A DNA stretch of 64,000 nt from Formicarius rufipectus (Eukaryota; Chordata; Aves; Passeriformes; Formicariidae): NCBI GenBank assembly GCA_013399695.1, contig VXAU01002312.1, positions 248,001-312,000 on the forward strand, written 5' to 3'. Under the pieces are notes generated by a model, which saw only the letters and a program-made list of their open reading frames with translations, was not told the DNA's origin and did no database searches. A program made the position numbers and the translations under genes. The stretch's first letter is position 1; each line of letters opens with the position of its first letter. Below are positions 61,428 to 64,000 of the stretch, piece by piece.

Positions 61428-63323
61428 ATCATTTTGAAATGGTTTCTGTTATTTAGAGGTCATACTGTATGGAAAATAAACTCTTAATCCTAGCAAAACC
61501 AGTAGATCATAATGCTATACAAATAATGCGACTTCTCACAAAGTAGAATATTAGAAAGGGACAAGTTTTTCAAATTGTACAAGTCTGTATCTTTCTAAAT
61601 TTATTTTATGTGAGTTTATGGCATAAATACAGTTTTTCATAAAATACAGCTGAATCCTTTTGTATTGATAATACTTAACACATGTACAAGATAAAGACAG
61701 CAATTTCAGAGTCCTGCTTTATCACTTAATTGAAATGCTTTTTGGTAAATACGTACAGTACAATGCAATTTCTAGCAGTGCCAAGGTGATCACAATTTTG
61801 GAGATAGAGGGGAAGGAGAAAACGGTGTGGTAATTTAGGAGTAAATAACTTCTGAATGCAGTATTGTTGAATTGTTGGACTTAATACTGTTATAGGAGCA
61901 GTAAAGCTTGAGAATGGATGAAAGCAGGATTAAAATTTTAGGTGCTGTTTTCTATTGAAGGTTGCCTATTTGTTTTAAGCACTGTTAAGTCAACCAAAGA
62001 AATCCTTATTACAGGGTTTGTACCAGAAAACTTTAGTGTTATGAGAATGCTGACCTTAGATTACTGGCAGAGTTTCCTGAAATATCCAATCCAAATAATT
62101 ATCAAACAATTATACCGGCTGTATTTCAAATGTTATTTTATTTATTATTCAAATATTATTGTATCTGGAGCTTTGAAATAGGATAATGACGTTACTTTGT
62201 CCCAAATCGTGATTTAGCATAATTCAAGTCCACTAAGCATTTTATGCATTTTTAAAGCCAGGTTTCATAATGCAAATATAATGTGGGTAGAAAATACAGG
62301 TGTCATTGGTCTGAGTGACGCTTGGGAGTGAAAATTTTATTCCGTTTACATCTCAAGATCTAAATATTTTGCATTAACTTTTTTGTTTGGTTTCTCATCT
62401 TCAGGGTATGTTCATATGATATGTAACACTATTTGAAAATATGTATCTCTTACTATGAAAGAGGAAGCTTTCACATCAATTCAATATGAGAAAAGCACAG
62501 AGTTAAGATTCTTCTCTGGGGTCCTGTCCTACTCCCAATTAGATTGATAGATACCTTCCTGGGTTTTTTTTCTGTTAAAATAGATTCAGGGTCACAATGT
62601 AAATTTGAGAGTACTAAAGGGTTTTTTCTCTCCCTTTAAAATTACTTCCACAGCACCTTAAAATGTCCTTGATGTTTAAGTGATTCTTTTGTGCAGATGA
62701 GAGTTTCTACTTCTAATAGTTGATAGATTGATTGTTACCATTCAGTTATTACACACCAAATACAGGCAGACTTCTGTTCTATTTTTAACATAAAGAATTA
62801 TTCCATAGATGTTCAAAGGCAGGTGACAAGGAAAGAGAAGGAATGAAATAGCAAGAAAACCATAAACAATCTTTGGAATCTAATACTGGGGTCTCAGATG
62901 ACACACACTGATGACTATTTTATGGCCTAAATAATAAAACAATTTTCCTCCCAACTGACTGATATGAGGAGTAATTTATGTAAGATTTGTTATTATTTCT
63001 TGTTGAATTTTTTTCCCCCTATCTTCATTCTACTTAGTGTTAGTTAAAACCCTAGGGATGCTAGAGTATCCTGCAGAAATACTGTTTCTCTCTACCACTA
63101 GAGAAATACACTTTTAGAACTCTGCATTCCTAAGACTAACCTAAATGAAGCTCAGACCAGGTGGTCGTCAAGTTTGTTGATTCAATGCATAACATATAAA
63201 ATTTTTCTCATACAAAGCAAATTATTAGACCTAAAAATAATGAATAGTAGCAAGATTTAAATGTCCTTTGGTCCTTTGTGTATATAGGGATTAACAAAAA
63301 AATAAACTAAAATAAAGTCATCT

Positions 63324-64000
63324 TGCAGCTGGGGCTCTCAGTGCTGCTGCCTGGAAGTCGCAATTCTTCATGAAGTGGCTATCTGCAAACCTGCAAATGA
63401 CAGTGTGTGGAGAGGGTGGGGTGTACAAGGGTGGCTTCTATGAGAAGTCACTAGAAGCTTCCCCTGTGTCAGATAGAGCCACTTCCAGAGGGTTCCAAGG
63501 CAGACACACATGCTGGCCAAGTCTGAGCCCGTCAGCAATGTTGGAAGTGCCTTTGGGTTAACAGAATTGGCAGTGGGAATTGGAACTGGGTGGGAGCAAC
63601 AGCAGCCAGAGAGAGGAGCGAACATATGTGAGAGAAACAACTCTGCAGACATCAAAGTTGGTGAAGAAGAAAGGGGATGAGATGCTCCAGGTGCTGGAGC
63701 AGAGATACCCCATGGCTTGTGGTGAAGGGTGTGAGCAGTCCTCCCCTTGAGAAGGAAGGAGTGGCAAGTGTAATGAACTGACCACCCCCTGCCCCATTCC
63801 CTGTCCCTGTGTGCCACTGGAGATGGAGGAGGTAGAGAAAATCTGGAGTAAAGTTAGACCTGAGAAGACATTTTATGATTTGATTTTATTTCTCATTACC
63901 CTACTTTGGTTTGATTGGTAATAAATTACACTAATTTCCCTGACTCAAGCCTGTTTTGCCCATGACAGTGTTTCATGAGATATCTCTCCCTGTCCTTATC
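63324..64000 (+). mobile_element. LTR of an avian endogenous retrovirus, cut by the window edge
   Basis: From memory this matches a very common passerine LTR unit. Landmarks in order are GGGCTCTCAGTGCTGCTGCC (63331), GTGTCAGATAGAGCC (63466), CAGCCAGAGAGAGGAG (63604), GTGAGAGAAACAACTCTGCA (63629), AGTCCTCCCCTTGAGAAGGA (63738), AATGAACTGACCACC (63772), TTTTATTTCTCATTACCCT (63884), AATAAATTACAC (63921) and ATCTCTCCCTGTCCTTATC at the right edge. In that family the next bases lead through CAACCCA-like sequence to a CA end, so roughly the last 100 bases should lie outside. AATAAA near 63921 fits a poly-A signal and plus orientation. The left boundary, TGCAGC at 63324, is a guess. Compared with what I remember, a repeated middle block between about 63730 and 63735 seems absent. 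The 149-codon minus-strand frame inside it is not a gene. Confidence 0.83.
63921..63926 (+). promoter_or_regulatory. LTR polyadenylation-type signal AATAAA
   Basis: A canonical AATAAA lies in the right part of the LTR, before the region expected to be R/U5. It supports the plus orientation. Use in the cell is unknown. Confidence 0.5.

Larger units (their letters stand above)
59819..63323. other. AT-rich unique DNA, no gene recognised
   Basis: No exon, RNA gene or transposon was recognised. There is an A14 run at 61321-61334 directly followed by a G/T-rich tract at 61350-61427. All open frames are under 90 codons and lack motifs. Confidence 0.6.

Noticed and set aside
63368..63817. 149-codon minus-strand open frame and overlapping small frames
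   Set aside because: They lie wholly inside the right-edge LTR, in antisense. The frame comes from the GC-richer LTR composition and shows no protein family.
1..64000. Bacterial-type features (operons, CRISPR array, attachment sites, phage genes)
   Set aside because: The AT-rich, non-coding texture together with CR1, SINE and LTR elements shows this to be vertebrate nuclear DNA. No regularly spaced direct repeats were seen.

Overview
This 64 kb window looks like AT-rich, gene-poor DNA from a bird, most likely a songbird (passerine). The main clues are chicken-repeat-1 (CR1) LINE fragments, a short tRNA-Ile-derived SINE with a CR1-type tail that resembles the zebra finch family TguSINE1, and two long terminal repeats of avian endogenous-retrovirus types. 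All family assignments come from recognising the sequence by eye; no database was searched. I recognise no host protein-coding exon, tRNA gene, rRNA gene or CRISPR array. The window is best read as an intergenic gene desert or the inside of a very large intron.

Layout. Bases 1-9721 are unique AT-rich DNA with simple repeats. A 1.1 kb CR1 copy on the minus strand covers 9722-10840 and carries a broken C-terminal part of the CR1 reverse-transcriptase ORF. Unique DNA follows, with a perfect 20-bp palindrome (17782-17801) and a 15-base assembly gap inside poly-A (19351-19365). A solo LTR occupies 20769-21513. It has TG...CA ends, near-matching terminal inverted repeats and a perfect 5-bp target-site duplication, so its boundaries are known almost to the base. 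The tRNA-derived SINE is at 27361-27496. An old, eroded CR1 relic lies near 31.3-31.56 kb. A compact cluster of GTAC-containing repeats and a hairpin is at 36174-36295. A short CR1-type tail is at 42650-42693, a second small assembly gap at 45761-45763, and a pair of perfect short hairpins at 56494-56569. Two more CR1 copies follow (57340-57495 and 59310-59818). A second LTR begins near 63324 and runs off the right edge.

The elements do not form a working system. They are a record of retrotransposition: CR1 elements supplied 3' tails and probably the machinery that moved the SINE, and the retroviral insertion at 20.8 kb was reduced to a solo LTR by recombination. All five CR1 pieces are on the minus strand, while the SINE and both LTRs read on the plus strand. 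I found no convincing new biological system. The observations most worth checking are the exactly bounded solo LTR, the right-edge LTR that seems to lack a middle block, the GTAC repeat/hairpin cluster at 36.2 kb, and the region of overlapping open frames near 51 kb.
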